From assembly GCA_017408905.1 (NCBI GenBank), contig JAFQTU010000051.1, positions 1 to 58,685 of the forward strand: DNA of 58,685 bases, written 5' to 3'. Position 1 is the stretch's first letter. Every line of letters starts with the position of its first letter. The notes under the pieces are model-generated. The model saw only the letters and a list, made by a program, of their open reading frames with translations. It searched no databases and was not told where the DNA came from. Origin of the DNA: Mailhella sp. GTDB lineage: Bacteria > Desulfobacterota > Desulfovibrionia > Desulfovibrionales > Desulfovibrionaceae. Made by a program: the position numbers and the translations under genes. Of this stretch, positions 24,158 to 32,465 are shown piece after piece.

Positions 24158-25834
24158 ATGAGCAACCTGAAGCAGCTTCGCAAAGGCCATGAAATCCTCA
24201 GGGACGCCCTCACCGGCCACGAAGTTACCCACGTCTTCTACATGGAAGCCGTACTTCGCTACACCATGCTCGAAATGGAAAACATTGGCATCAAGCGTGT
24301 GCTGTGCCACTCTGAAAAGGGTGCCGCCTACATGGCCGACGGCTATGCCCGCGCTTCCGGTCGCCCCGGTGTGTGTGCCGCCCAGTCCGTGGGCGCGGCC
24401 AACCTCGCCTCCGGCCTTCAGGATGCCTACCTTTCCCACTCCCCCGTGGTCGCCATCACCGGCTGCAAGCCTTCCTCTGAGAAGCATCGCAACACCTATC
24501 AGGAACTCGATCACATGCCTCTTTATGAGCCTGTGACCAAATACAACGTCAATATCCAGTCCACCGACGAACTGCCTCAGGCCATCCGCCAGTGCTTCCG
24601 TGAAGCCATGACCGGCGCCCCTGGCCCCGTGCATATCGAATTCCCTCAGCATCAGGGCATGCATATCGAACTCGGCACCACGGAACAGGATTTCGCTGTG
24701 GACAAGCGCTTCGCCCATCTGCCGCCATTCCGCCCCTATCCCGATCCTGCCGATATCGCTGAAGTGGTGAAGCAGATCTACGCGGCCAAGCGCCCCGTTT
24801 TCGTTTTTGGCCTCGGCGCCCTTATTTCCGGTGCTGGCGAAGCCCTCAAGGGCATCATCGAGACCCTGCAGATCCCCTTTGCCACCACGATCGACGGCAA
24901 GGGCCTCATGCCCGATACCCATCCCCTCTGCCTCGGCCCCATGGGCGGCTACGGACGCAAATGCGCTAATGCCATTGTGAAGGAAGCCGACCTCGTGATA
25001 TTCATCGGCTCTGGCCTCAACGACCAGGTGACCAACAGCTGGACCCTCCCGGCCCAGAGCACTGCCGTCATCCAGATAGACATTGATCCCGTCGAGCTTG
25101 GCCGCAACTATTTCAACAGCGCCAGCGTCATGGCCGATGCCAAGGCCGCCGCGGAAGCCATCCTCGCCCAGCTCAAGGGCGCGCATGAGAATGCCGAATG
25201 GGGCAAGCAGGCTACAGCAGCCGTAGCCGAATGGCGCGCCGCTCAGGCTGAGATCCGCGCAAGCTATGTTCAGCCCATCCGCCCCGAACGCCTCTGCGAC
25301 GAGATCCAGAAGATACTGCCCGAAAATGCCGCCCTCGTGGCCGACACCGGCTTCTCCGCCATCTGGGCTGGCTCCTTCCTCGAACTCACCAAGCCCGGCC
25401 AGCGTTTCTTCCGCCCCGGCGGCGGTTCCCTCGGCTGGGGCTTCCCCGCCTCCCTCGGCGTGAAGTGCGGCATGCCCGACAGACCTGTCGTGTGCTTCAC
25501 CGGCGACGGCGCCTTCTGGTACCATATCAATGAACTTGAGACCGCCGTTCGTCACGGCATCAACACTGTTACTGTGGTCAACAATAACGGCGGTCTTGGC
25601 CAGTGCTACCGCGGCATCAAGAACCTCTACAGCGGCAAGTCCGGACGTCCCGAAGACCTGTATGAATTCTCCAAGGTGAGCTTCACCGAGCTCGCTGAGA
25701 AGATGGGCGCCTTTGCTGTTCGCGTGACGTCTGCCGATGATATCGCTCCCGCCATCCAGCAGGCTCTCGCTTCCGGAAAGCCTGCCGTGGTGGAAGTCAT
25801 CACTGAACTGGTAGCGGACCCGCAGGAATATTGA
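24158..25834 (+). CDS. Thiamine-diphosphate-dependent enzyme (acetolactate synthase-like)
   Basis: A 558-aa ThDP enzyme of the acetolactate synthase/2-oxoacid decarboxylase superfamily. The cofactor-activating glutamate is in HSEKGAAYMADGYARASG (Glu53), the central domain spans about 200-330, and the diphosphate/Mg motif runs from GDG (449-451) to NNNGG. Such enzymes decarboxylate 2-oxo acids or form or cleave C-C bonds. It lacks the length and signatures I would expect of Xsc (sulfoacetaldehyde acetyltransferase) or IolD, and no small regulatory subunit is near, arguing against biosynthetic acetolactate synthase. First gene behind the second sigma-54 promoter; the TRAP genes follow, so it acts on the imported compound or its oxidised product. 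Confidence 0.88.
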   Translation: MSNLKQLRKGHEILRDALTGHEVTHVFYMEAVLRYTMLEMENIGIKRVLCHSEKGAAYMADGYARASGRPGVCAAQSVGAANLASGLQDAYLSHSPVVAITGCKPSSEKHRNTYQELDHMPLYEPVTKYNVNIQSTDELPQAIRQCFREAMTGAPGPVHIEFPQHQGMHIELGTTEQDFAVDKRFAHLPPFRPYPDPADIAEVVKQIYAAKRPVFVFGLGALISGAGEALKGIIETLQIPFATTIDGKGLMPDTHPLCLGPMGGYGRKCANAIVKEADLVIFIGSGLNDQVTNSWTLPAQSTAVIQIDIDPVELGRNYFNSASVMADAKAAAEAILAQLKGAHENAEWGKQATAAVAEWRAAQAEIRASYVQPIRPERLCDEIQKILPENAALVADTGFSAIWAGSFLELTKPGQRFFRPGGGSLGWGFPASLGVKCGMPDRPVVCFTGDGAFWYHINELETAVRHGINTVTVVNNNGGLGQCYRGIKNLYSGKSGRPEDLYEFSKVSFTELAEKMGAFAVRVTSADDIAPAIQQALASGKPAVVEVITELVADPQEY

Positions 25835-25944
25835 TTTCATCGGGCCGGAAAAGGTCCGATCATGCTCTGCCGGCAGCAGAAGCGGCCGGCAGAGCTCATA
25901 GGCAGATGTTGCCCCCCTTTCCCTTTTTTTCTTTAGGAGGCCTT

Positions 25945-26925
25945 ATGCGTCTTATCACCACAGCTCTTCTCGCTGCCGCTCTGTTCCTTGGCGCCCCCGT
26001 CTGCGCGGATGCCGCCATCACCCTCAAAGCCGCGTACACCAACGTGGAAGAACATCCCCAGGCTGACGGTTACGCTCTGTTCAAGAAGCTTGTTGAAGAA
26101 CGCAGCAAGGGCGATATCAAGATCGAACTGTACGGCAGCGGCAAGTTCGGCTATGCCGACGCCATCATGCAGGGCCTGCAGATGGGTGTGCTGACCATCG
26201 GCGGCGAAACTCCCGGCAACTACTCCGTGTATGACCCCAGCATCCAGGTTCTCGATCTGCCCTACCTGTTCCCCAGCTATGAAGCCGCTGAACGCTTCTT
26301 CCTCAGCAAGGAAGCCTTCGACCTCACCAAGGCCTTCGAAAAGAAGGGCGTCACTCTTCTTGGCTTCCAGCACCTCGGCTACCGCACCATCTTCAGCAAC
26401 CGTCCCATCGCCACTCTTGAAGATGCCAAGGGCCTGAAGATCCGTACGACTGCTTCCCGTACTGAAATCGAAACCATCAAGTCCCTCGGCATGAACCCCA
26501 CTCCCATGGCCTGGGGTGAAGTGTACACTGCCCTCCAGCAGAAGACCATCGACGGCATCAACATCGACATCAACCTTGCCTATGTGAACAAGTTCCACGA
26601 AGTGTGCAAGTACGTCACTCTCAGCAACAACAACTACGCCCCCCTTATGATCTTCGTGTCCAACCGCCAGTGGAAGAAGCTCAATGCCGACCAGCAGAAG
26701 CTCATCAAGGAAGCCTTCGATGAAAGCCTGGCCCTGCAGCGTAAGATCATCTTCGACAACGCCAAGGTCCTGCAGAAGAAGATGGAAGAAGCCGGCGTGA
26801 AGTTCTTCACCCTTTCCGACGAAGAACTGGCTCGCTGGAAGAAGGCTACCAGCACTGTCGGCGAAACCGTTAAGGATATCGTTCCTCTCGAAAAGCAGGA
26901 ATACGTGAAGAGCCTCATCAAGTAA
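25945..26925 (+). CDS. TRAP transporter substrate-binding protein (DctP family)
   Basis: A 326-aa periplasmic receptor with signal peptide MRLITTALLAAALFLGAPVCADA. The mature protein shows the DctP pattern (FKKLVEERSKGDIKIELYGSGKFG, LDLPYLFPS, GLKIRTTASRTEI with the arginine that pairs with the substrate carboxylate, KTIDGINIDIN). That arginine implies an acidic substrate; a sulfonate is also possible. ATG 25945 follows TAGGAGGCCTT; the frame is open further upstream but that would precede the signal peptide. It lies 110 bases after the ThDP gene. Confidence 0.92.
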   Translation: MRLITTALLAAALFLGAPVCADAAITLKAAYTNVEEHPQADGYALFKKLVEERSKGDIKIELYGSGKFGYADAIMQGLQMGVLTIGGETPGNYSVYDPSIQVLDLPYLFPSYEAAERFFLSKEAFDLTKAFEKKGVTLLGFQHLGYRTIFSNRPIATLEDAKGLKIRTTASRTEIETIKSLGMNPTPMAWGEVYTALQQKTIDGINIDINLAYVNKFHEVCKYVTLSNNNYAPLMIFVSNRQWKKLNADQQKLIKEAFDESLALQRKIIFDNAKVLQKKMEEAGVKFFTLSDEELARWKKATSTVGETVKDIVPLEKQEYVKSLIK

Positions 26926-26967
26926 CAGAGAGGACTCTTCATTTCCTCTGAAACGAACTACCGGTAT

Positions 26968-27002
26968 CGGCCAGAAAAAATCCCTGCCGCTTTTTCTGGC
27001 CG
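26968..27002 (+). terminator. Hairpin between dctP and dctQ genes
   Basis: Stem CGGCCAGAAAAA (26968-26979)/TTTTTCTGGCCG (26991-27002). It probably protects the binding-protein message or partly ends transcription so that the receptor is made in excess over the membrane subunits. Confidence 0.6.
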
Positions 27003-27036
27003 GTACCTTCCCCTTACCTGCCATATCGGAGTCCCC

Positions 27037-27507
27037 ATGAAATTTCTCGAACGGCTCGAGGACATCATCCCCATGGTCATGATGGTCATCATGTTCGTGG
27101 TGCTCCTCATACAGACTTTCTTCCGCTACGTACTCTCCAATTCTCTTCTCTGGCCTGAAGAAGTGGCACGCTACGCTTTCATAGCCCTTGTCTATCTTGG
27201 TGCAGGAGCTGCCGCCCGCGAGGGCCGCCATCTGGAAATCAGCGTTGCCAAGTCTTTCTTTGGCGAAAAGGTGCGCCGTGTCATCGTCGTCATCTCCTCT
27301 GTCCTCACAGTGGTCTTCTGCGCACTTATGGCAGTCTGGGGCTTCGACATGGCCATGTTCGTAAAGGAAAGCGGTCAGCTTTCAGCGTCCATTCCTGTAC
27401 CTACCTATATTTTCTATCTGCCCATCTTCATCGGCATGGTGTGGATGGGGCTGCGCACCATCACCTATGCGCACAGGGTCCTGAAGTCGGACGACCAGGG
27501 CAAATAA
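27037..27507 (+). CDS. TRAP transporter small permease (DctQ family)
   Basis: This 156-aa membrane protein has four hydrophobic segments (about 12-32, 46-66, 87-108, 127-147), typical of DctQ, and the SLLWPEEVARYAFIALVYLGAGAAAREGRHLEIS block conserved after helix 1. It pairs with DctM to form the sodium-driven importer. The dctM gene starts 42 bases later with AGGAGG. Confidence 0.92.
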   Translation: MKFLERLEDIIPMVMMVIMFVVLLIQTFFRYVLSNSLLWPEEVARYAFIALVYLGAGAAAREGRHLEISVAKSFFGEKVRRVIVVISSVLTVVFCALMAVWGFDMAMFVKESGQLSASIPVPTYIFYLPIFIGMVWMGLRTITYAHRVLKSDDQGK

Positions 27508-27549
27508 CAAGTGTCCGCCGCCTTATAATCTATCAGGAGGTACAGCATT

Positions 27550-28830
27550 ATGGAACTTCCCGTCATAGTCAGTGCTGTTTCGTTGGTACTTTTTCTCGCC
27601 ATGAGCCTGCCCATATGCGTTGCCATGGGCCTGAGCGTTGCTCTTGCGCTTTTCGTGGGCGATCTTCCGCCTGAATTCATGATGCAGAAGATGTATATGG
27701 CGCTGGACAGCTTCCCCCTGCTGGCAGTTCCGCTGTTCATCCTCTCCGGCGAAATCATGCAGAAAGGCACCATGGCCAACGCTCTGCTGAGCTTTTCCCG
27801 CTCTCTCGTCGGCCATATCCATGGCGGTATGGCTCATATTTCCGTCCTCACCTCTCTCTTCTACGGCGCGCTGTGCGGATCTGCTCCGGCCACTGTGGCC
27901 GCTGTGGGCGGCATCATGATCCCCGCTATGGAGAAGGACAATTATCCTCTGCGCTACGCCACTGCCGTAAACACCACTGCCGGCTGCCTTGGCGTTCTCA
28001 TTCCGCCCAGCGTCCCCCTTATCATCTACGGCACGCAGGCTAACATTTCCATCAGCGACCTCTTCATAGCCGGCGTAGGCCCTGGCATTTTCGTCGGCGG
28101 CTTGCTTATCGTCATGGGCTACATAGTCTGCCGCTGGAAGCACTATGGCAACATGCAGCCCAAAGCCTCCGCTAAGGAAAGGCTCCGCATGCTCGCGAAG
28201 TCCGGCCACGCCCTCGTGGTTCCCGTGGTCGTTCTCGGTGGCATTTACGGCGGCGTGGTCACCCCAACCGAAGCTGGTGCCATTGCGGCTATCTACGCAC
28301 TCATCGTCGAAGTGTTCCTCACCAAGGCCATAGGCCTCAAGGGCATTTACGAAGTGCTGTGGAGCACTTTCATTTCCACCGCTACCATCTTCATCATCGT
28401 GGCCCCTGCCACGGCTCTCGGTCAGCTCCTGCTGATCTATAACACTCCCGACGTTGTGAGCAACATGCTCTCCGGCATCATCGGCAACAAGTACCTGCTG
28501 CTCTCCGCCATTATTATCATTCTGCTGATAACCGGTACCTTCCTGGATACCATTTCCAATATCGTCCTGCTGACTCCTCTGTTCATGCCTGCTCTGACCC
28601 AGGCCGGTGTCGACCCTGTACACTTCGGCGTCATCATGATCACGGCCCTTGCCATCGGCTTCCTCACTCCCCCTGTCGGCGTGAACCTCTTCGTAGGCTG
28701 CGGTATCTCCAAGCTCTCCATCGAAGAGCTGAGTGCTTCCATCCTGCCTTTCCTGGCCGTACTTATAGGTGCGCTCTTTGTCATCGCCTTTGTGCCCGAG
28801 CTTTCTATCGGTCTCGTCCCCGTACGCTGA
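27550..28830 (+). CDS. TRAP transporter large permease (DctM family)
   Basis: A 426-aa protein with about a dozen hydrophobic helices and the DctM signatures LPICVAMGLSVALALF, AVPLFILSGEIMQKG, GSAPATVAAVGGIMIPAM, GVLIPPSVPLIIYG and TPPVGVNLFVGCGIS. It is the sodium-coupled transport subunit, working as an elevator with DctQ and the receptor at 25945-26925. Size and motifs are complete. The amidohydrolase gene follows by 23 bases. Confidence 0.93.
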   Translation: MELPVIVSAVSLVLFLAMSLPICVAMGLSVALALFVGDLPPEFMMQKMYMALDSFPLLAVPLFILSGEIMQKGTMANALLSFSRSLVGHIHGGMAHISVLTSLFYGALCGSAPATVAAVGGIMIPAMEKDNYPLRYATAVNTTAGCLGVLIPPSVPLIIYGTQANISISDLFIAGVGPGIFVGGLLIVMGYIVCRWKHYGNMQPKASAKERLRMLAKSGHALVVPVVVLGGIYGGVVTPTEAGAIAAIYALIVEVFLTKAIGLKGIYEVLWSTFISTATIFIIVAPATALGQLLLIYNTPDVVSNMLSGIIGNKYLLLSAIIIILLITGTFLDTISNIVLLTPLFMPALTQAGVDPVHFGVIMITALAIGFLTPPVGVNLFVGCGISKLSIEELSASILPFLAVLIGALFVIAFVPELSIGLVPVR

Positions 28831-28853
28831 TCCTCTGCCCATGAGGAGGCAAC

Positions 28854-30083
28854 ATGGATAACTTCAATTATATCATTGCTGGAGGCAGGGTACTCGACCC
28901 TGCTTCGGGGCTGGATGCCGTCATGGATATCGGCATCTGCGGAGACACTGTGGCCTGTATGGCCGACAGCATAGACAGGGAGGATGTCCGCATCGATGAA
29001 TCTACGAAAATCATCGATGCTTCCGGAGCTCTGGTCACCCCTGGCCTGGTGGACCTGCACTGCCATTTCTTCCCCGACGAATACTACGGCCTTCCCCCGG
29101 AAGATACTGGTGTGCTTTCCGGCTGTACTACTATGGTCGACGGCGGCAGTGCCGGCATGCTCACCTACGAGTATTTCTCCTCCCAATACATGGAGAAGTC
29201 TCCCAGCAAGTCCTACGCCTTCATCCTTCACCATCCCATCGGCCAGTTCTTCCAGGAGGAGAACTGGAAGAACGTCTCCGTCAATGCCGATGCCACAGCC
29301 GACTTCATCCGCAGGCATCCCCGCATCGTGGGCCTGAAAGACAAGCTCACCTCCGACTTTGCATGGTATCAGGGGGTGGAAGGAGTGCGGCGAGCCGTGG
29401 ACATAGCCCATAAGTCCGGCAAGCCCTATGCCGTACACCTTGGCACCTCCACCCGCCTCGTCGCCCCCGACGAAAAAGCCTCGGAAAGCGACGTGGCCGA
29501 CGCCGTACGGGCCTGTACTCTGGAACTGCTCGCCACGCTCCGGAAAGGCGACATCATCTTCCATGCCTTTACCGGCAAGCTGGGGGCGATATTCACCGCA
29601 GACGGCTCCTACGACGAAGCCGTCCGGGCCGCTCTTAAAAGAGGCGTACTTCTGGATGCTAGCGTAGGCCGGGCCAATTTCGACATCGAAAGCTACCGCT
29701 TGGCCCGCCAGAAGGGCATACTTCCGGATCTCATCAGCTCCGACCTCGTCCAGTTCGGGCTGACAGATGTGGTTTTCAATCTGGGAACGGCGCTGTCGAA
29801 ATTCATAGACAACGGTCTTACGCTTTCGGAAGTCATACACAGGGCCACGTTCATGCCTGCACAGGCCATAAGCCTTGACGACGGAACGGGGCGACTCAGG
29901 GAAAACGGCCCCGCAGACATCACGATCTCGCATCTTGAAACAGGGGAGTTTATCTTCCAGGACAAGATGAACGGGCATACCTTCTCCGGCCCCTGTCTCC
30001 TGAGGCCGAAGATGTGCTTCGTGGACGGCAAGCCCTATGAAACAAAGCATCATGGCATGTCCGCCCCTGCGGCTCCTCGCTGA
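28854..30083 (+). CDS. Dihydroorotase-like amidohydrolase/deacetylase
   Basis: A 409-aa metal-dependent hydrolase of the amidohydrolase superfamily, near the EF_0837/AHA_3915 'amidohydrolase/deacetylase' group. DLHCHFF carries His69-x-His71 for metal, VGLKDKL the likely carbamylated Lys162, and later His residues lie in YAVHLGTS and IFHAFTGK; the SDLVQFGLTD region holds the late catalytic Asp. Known relatives remove acyl groups from N-acyl or O-acyl carboxylates. In this operon it may open or deacylate the imported compound. ATG 28854 has ATGAGGAGGC upstream. Substrate unknown. Confidence 0.82.
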   Translation: MDNFNYIIAGGRVLDPASGLDAVMDIGICGDTVACMADSIDREDVRIDESTKIIDASGALVTPGLVDLHCHFFPDEYYGLPPEDTGVLSGCTTMVDGGSAGMLTYEYFSSQYMEKSPSKSYAFILHHPIGQFFQEENWKNVSVNADATADFIRRHPRIVGLKDKLTSDFAWYQGVEGVRRAVDIAHKSGKPYAVHLGTSTRLVAPDEKASESDVADAVRACTLELLATLRKGDIIFHAFTGKLGAIFTADGSYDEAVRAALKRGVLLDASVGRANFDIESYRLARQKGILPDLISSDLVQFGLTDVVFNLGTALSKFIDNGLTLSEVIHRATFMPAQAISLDDGTGRLRENGPADITISHLETGEFIFQDKMNGHTFSGPCLLRPKMCFVDGKPYETKHHGMSAPAAPR

Positions 30084-30107
30084 AAACGCCATAGAGGAAC
30101 AAAAGAT

Positions 30108-30626
30108 ATGAAGCAGTATATCGAACCATTCAGCCATGCCACCGAAATTGGCAAGGCTTTGGAAAAAAGCATTCTGCTTACGACTAAGCGCGGAGACGAG
30201 GTCAATACCATGACCATCGGCTGGGGCTTCCTGGGCATCATGTGGGGCAAGCCCATGTTCATGGCTCTCGTTCGGGAAAGCCGCTACACCAAGCAGTTCC
30301 TCGATGAAAACGGAGAATTCACCATCAATGTCCCTCTCGGTACTGATGAAAAGGAAATCCTGGCCTACTGCGGTACCCGTTCGGGAAGAGACGTGGATAA
30401 GATCAAGGATATGAAGCTCACCCTGGAAGAGCCGGACGTCATCTCTGTTCCCGGTATCAGGGAATTTCCGCTTACACTGGAATGCCGTACTGTTTATAAG
30501 CAGGGCATGGAAGAAGCCGGCATTCCTCAGAGCGTCCTTGATCGTCACTATCCCGTGAAGACCATCAAGAGGGATATCCATACCCTCTATTATGGTGAGA
30601 TCCTCAGTTCCTACATCATTTCGTAG
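30108..30626 (+). CDS. Flavin reductase / flavoredoxin-like FMN-binding protein
   Basis: A 172-aa protein with the split-barrel flavin reductase fold seen in flavoredoxins of anaerobes: the LLTTKRGDEVNTMTIGWGFLGIMWGKPMFMALVRESRYTKQFLDENGEFTINVP stretch is the FMN site. It likely carries electrons for a redox step of the pathway or passes them to an unseen partner; no oxygenase is present, so it is not the reductase half of a monooxygenase. It is the last gene of the second sigma-54 operon, 24 bases after the amidohydrolase. Confidence 0.85.
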   Translation: MKQYIEPFSHATEIGKALEKSILLTTKRGDEVNTMTIGWGFLGIMWGKPMFMALVRESRYTKQFLDENGEFTINVPLGTDEKEILAYCGTRSGRDVDKIKDMKLTLEEPDVISVPGIREFPLTLECRTVYKQGMEEAGIPQSVLDRHYPVKTIKRDIHTLYYGEILSSYIIS

Positions 30627-30710
30627 GCGGCTTGTCACAAGGTCAGGAGCATCCAAAAAAACGGTGTCCTGTTCAGCCCGGCAAGGGCGTACTGTTCACT
30701 CTCGCAGAAA

Positions 30711-30740
30711 GGCGTCGGCTTGACTCAACAAGCCGACGCC
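30711..30740. terminator. Bidirectional terminator between cargo and integrase
   Basis: Perfect stem GGCGTCGGCTT (30711-30721)/AAGCCGACGCC (30730-30740), with A before and TT after. It touches the integrase stop codon and ends both converging transcripts. Confidence 0.7.
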
Positions 30741-32009
30741 TTATAGGTCTCTGAACGCTTCTATCCGCTCCAATGCCTCCGAGAGTGTCTTCAACGCATA
30801 TACAGCCCCGAACTCATCCTTACCATAGTCCAGGCTCACTTCTCGTCCTTTATGTCCTTGTAGGGCATCTAGGACGCTTTTTTCTATGCCGGTGGCTCTG
30901 CCGAAGGACTTGAAAGCGTGACGATAGGAGTGGAATGTGAGCCTGCTGTCCGAAAGTCCGATGGAAGTGAGATAGCGACCATACCACTTGCTGAAAGCGT
31001 GAGAGATTTTTCCCTTTACGGCTTGTCCTGCGTTGATGACAGGGAAGAGATACTCTTCCTTCTTCATTTCTTCTAGGTAGCCCAGAAGACCGTAGTCGTG
31101 GAGCAGGCGGGAGTGGAGTGGCACTCTGCGTCTGCTGGAACTTGTTTTGAGGGTGTGTCCGTTCTCTCCGTGGGGTTGGATGAAGAGATAGTGGATGCCG
31201 TCTTCATTTCCATAGTCAGAGCATTTCGCACGACAGATTTCTTCCAGCCTAGCCCCTGTGAAGATGGCAAGCAAAATGATGAAGCGATACTCGTTGTGCT
31301 TTCTGTCCTGTTTGTCCTTGAAGAGAGGAGAGCGGAGTATCTGACGGAGTTGCTGGATATTGTAGGGAAGGCGGGAAGGCTCTTGCTTGCTGGGAACGAT
31401 GACCTTCACGCTCGCCACAGGACTGTCTAGGCGGAAGCCGTTCGTCACAGCATAGTTGAAAAGCACTTTGAGAAGGGCGAGATACTTCTGACGGACAGTG
31501 ATGGCTGTGGTCTTGGGAGAGGAGGAGTTTGCGTATTTCGCAATTATCCTTTCAGGGGTGAGCGACAGGTCTTCCTTGGTGAGATACTTCGGAAATTGGA
31601 GCAGGCTATCCTTGAAGAAGAGGATGTCTGCCTTCTGGTAAAGCGTGATGTCCTTGTTGCCACAGATGCCGATGAAGCGTTTGACGACAGTATCAAATTC
31701 CATTTCCGTGCCGACAGTGGCGTGGCGTTCTTTGAGGAACTTCTCATAGACATCAAGGAAGGTGACGCACTTCACGGCTGGAATGTCCGACAGCGGAGCA
31801 GGAGCGAGAGGAGACGCCCCGACCTCGGCACACTTCGCCTCAAACTCTACGAAGTAGCGATGGATGTATTCAAGGCTTTTGAGTTGAGCCTCACGCTTGC
31901 TCTTCGTTTTCAGTGAGAAGCATATCTCGGACTTGCCATAGACTGCTTTGAGTGCCTTCGGAATGGGAAGGCGGAAATACCACGAGTAGTCACGCCGCTG
32001 GAGATACAT
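30741..32009 (-). CDS. int: Tyrosine recombinase/integrase of the island
   Basis: A phage-type tyrosine recombinase. The catalytic set is visible: Arg in FTGARLEEICRAK, His-x-x-Arg in FHSYRHAFKS, His in LQGHKGREV and the nucleophile Tyr in SLDYGKDEF. The N-terminal ~60 residues (MYLQRRDYSWYFRLPIPKALK) form the usual arm-binding segment. I start it at ATG 32009 (422 aa); a TTG six bases further up is possible, and neither has a clear ribosome site because a perfect hairpin covers the region. Its GC content and codon choice look unlike the flanking housekeeping genes. It lies next to tRNA-Ser and presumably uses the tRNA 3' end as attachment site. Confidence 0.92.
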   Translation of the reverse strand: MYLQRRDYSWYFRLPIPKALKAVYGKSEICFSLKTKSKREAQLKSLEYIHRYFVEFEAKCAEVGASPLAPAPLSDIPAVKCVTFLDVYEKFLKERHATVGTEMEFDTVVKRFIGICGNKDITLYQKADILFFKDSLLQFPKYLTKEDLSLTPERIIAKYANSSSPKTTAITVRQKYLALLKVLFNYAVTNGFRLDSPVASVKVIVPSKQEPSRLPYNIQQLRQILRSPLFKDKQDRKHNEYRFIILLAIFTGARLEEICRAKCSDYGNEDGIHYLFIQPHGENGHTLKTSSSRRRVPLHSRLLHDYGLLGYLEEMKKEEYLFPVINAGQAVKGKISHAFSKWYGRYLTSIGLSDSRLTFHSYRHAFKSFGRATGIEKSVLDALQGHKGREVSLDYGKDEFGAVYALKTLSEALERIEAFRDL

Positions 32010-32013
32010 ACGC

Positions 32014-32053
32014 AAAAAGCCCTATCAAGTTTTGCGACTTGATAGGGCTTTTT
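32014..32053. repeat. Perfect inverted repeat at the integrase start
   Basis: Arms of 16 bases, AAAAAGCCCTATCAAG (32014-32029) and CTTGATAGGGCTTTTT (32038-32053), with an 8-base loop. It ends four bases before the integrase ATG, so it could stop tRNA read-through into int or hold the int start in a stem. Confidence 0.8.
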
Positions 32054-32131
32054 CGTATGAAACTTGACTTACAATTGTAACTTACAGCGGGATACCGCCG
32101 AAAATCGCAATTTCATCAATGATTTCAATGG

Positions 32132-32148
32132 ATGGCGGAGTGGAAGGG
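32132..32148. repeat. Right attachment-site repeat (3' end of tRNA-Ser)
   Basis: ATGGCGGAGTGGAAGGG, identical to 17870-17886. It covers the CCA end, the acceptor 3' strand and part of the T stem of tRNA-Ser. Confidence 0.85.
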
Positions 32149-32227
32149 ATTTGAACCCTTGATACAGGTTTATGCCCGTATACTCGCTTAGCAGGCGAGC
32201 TCCTTCGGCCGACTCGGACACCACTCC
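32133..32227 (-). tRNA. tRNA-Ser, anticodon GCT
   Basis: Folds as a complete class II tRNA of 95 bases including encoded CCA: acceptor GGAGTGG/CCACTCC, D stem TCC/GGA, anticodon stem CTCGC/GCGAG around loop CTGCTAA (anticodon GCT), a long variable arm (TATACGGGC..ACCTGTATC) and T arm AAGGG-TTCAAAT-CCCTT. It reads AGC/AGU serine codons. It is the insertion target of the island and stays whole because the integrated element restores its 3' end. Confidence 0.95.
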
Positions 32228-32263
32228 GCGCGGCGCAGTGCAAGGCACTGTTGCGCAGGCCAT

Positions 32264-32292
32264 TAGCTACCCTATGCGCGGGGGCTTGTCAA
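32264..32292 (-). promoter_or_regulatory. Possible promoter of tRNA-Ser
   Basis: On the minus strand a perfect TTGACA (32292-32287), 17-base spacer and TAGCTA (32269-32264) lie about 37 bases before the tRNA. The -10 match is weak. Confidence 0.4.
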
Positions 32293-32465
32293 GCCCCGAA
32301 TTGGGGAATTTTCCCGCAGGCGGGCAAGGCGGAGTGCTGGGGCGCTGTTCTCCTCCCGTGCTCCGGCGGCTGTTCGCGCGGCCTTCGCGTGTGGGCCGTC
32401 AGAAGAAAAGGCGCCAGCCATTTCGGCCAGCGCCTTTCATCAGAGAGAAAACGTGCTTTCGCGCC

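Larger units (their letters stand above)
17870..32148. mobile_element. Genomic island integrated in tRNA-Ser(GCT)
   Basis: The ends are a 17-bp direct repeat, ATGGCGGAGTGGAAGGG, at 17870-17886 and 32132-32148; the right copy is the 3' end of tRNA-Ser. A tyrosine integrase (30741-32009) lies about 120 bases inside the tRNA end, and the tRNA's terminator is left outside the other end. Cargo: sigma-54 activator, SDR, aldehyde dehydrogenase, ThDP enzyme, TRAP transporter, amidohydrolase and flavin reductase. No conjugation or phage structural genes and no excisionase are seen, so it looks like a small catabolic island moved by its own integrase. Confidence 0.88.

Noticed and set aside
24158..25834. 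ThDP enzyme as sulfoacetaldehyde acetyltransferase (Xsc), IolD or acetolactate synthase
   Set aside because: Shorter than IolD and without the N-terminal pattern I recall for Xsc. No phosphotransacetylase, no inositol genes and no small acetolactate synthase subunit are near. Left as an unassigned ThDP enzyme.
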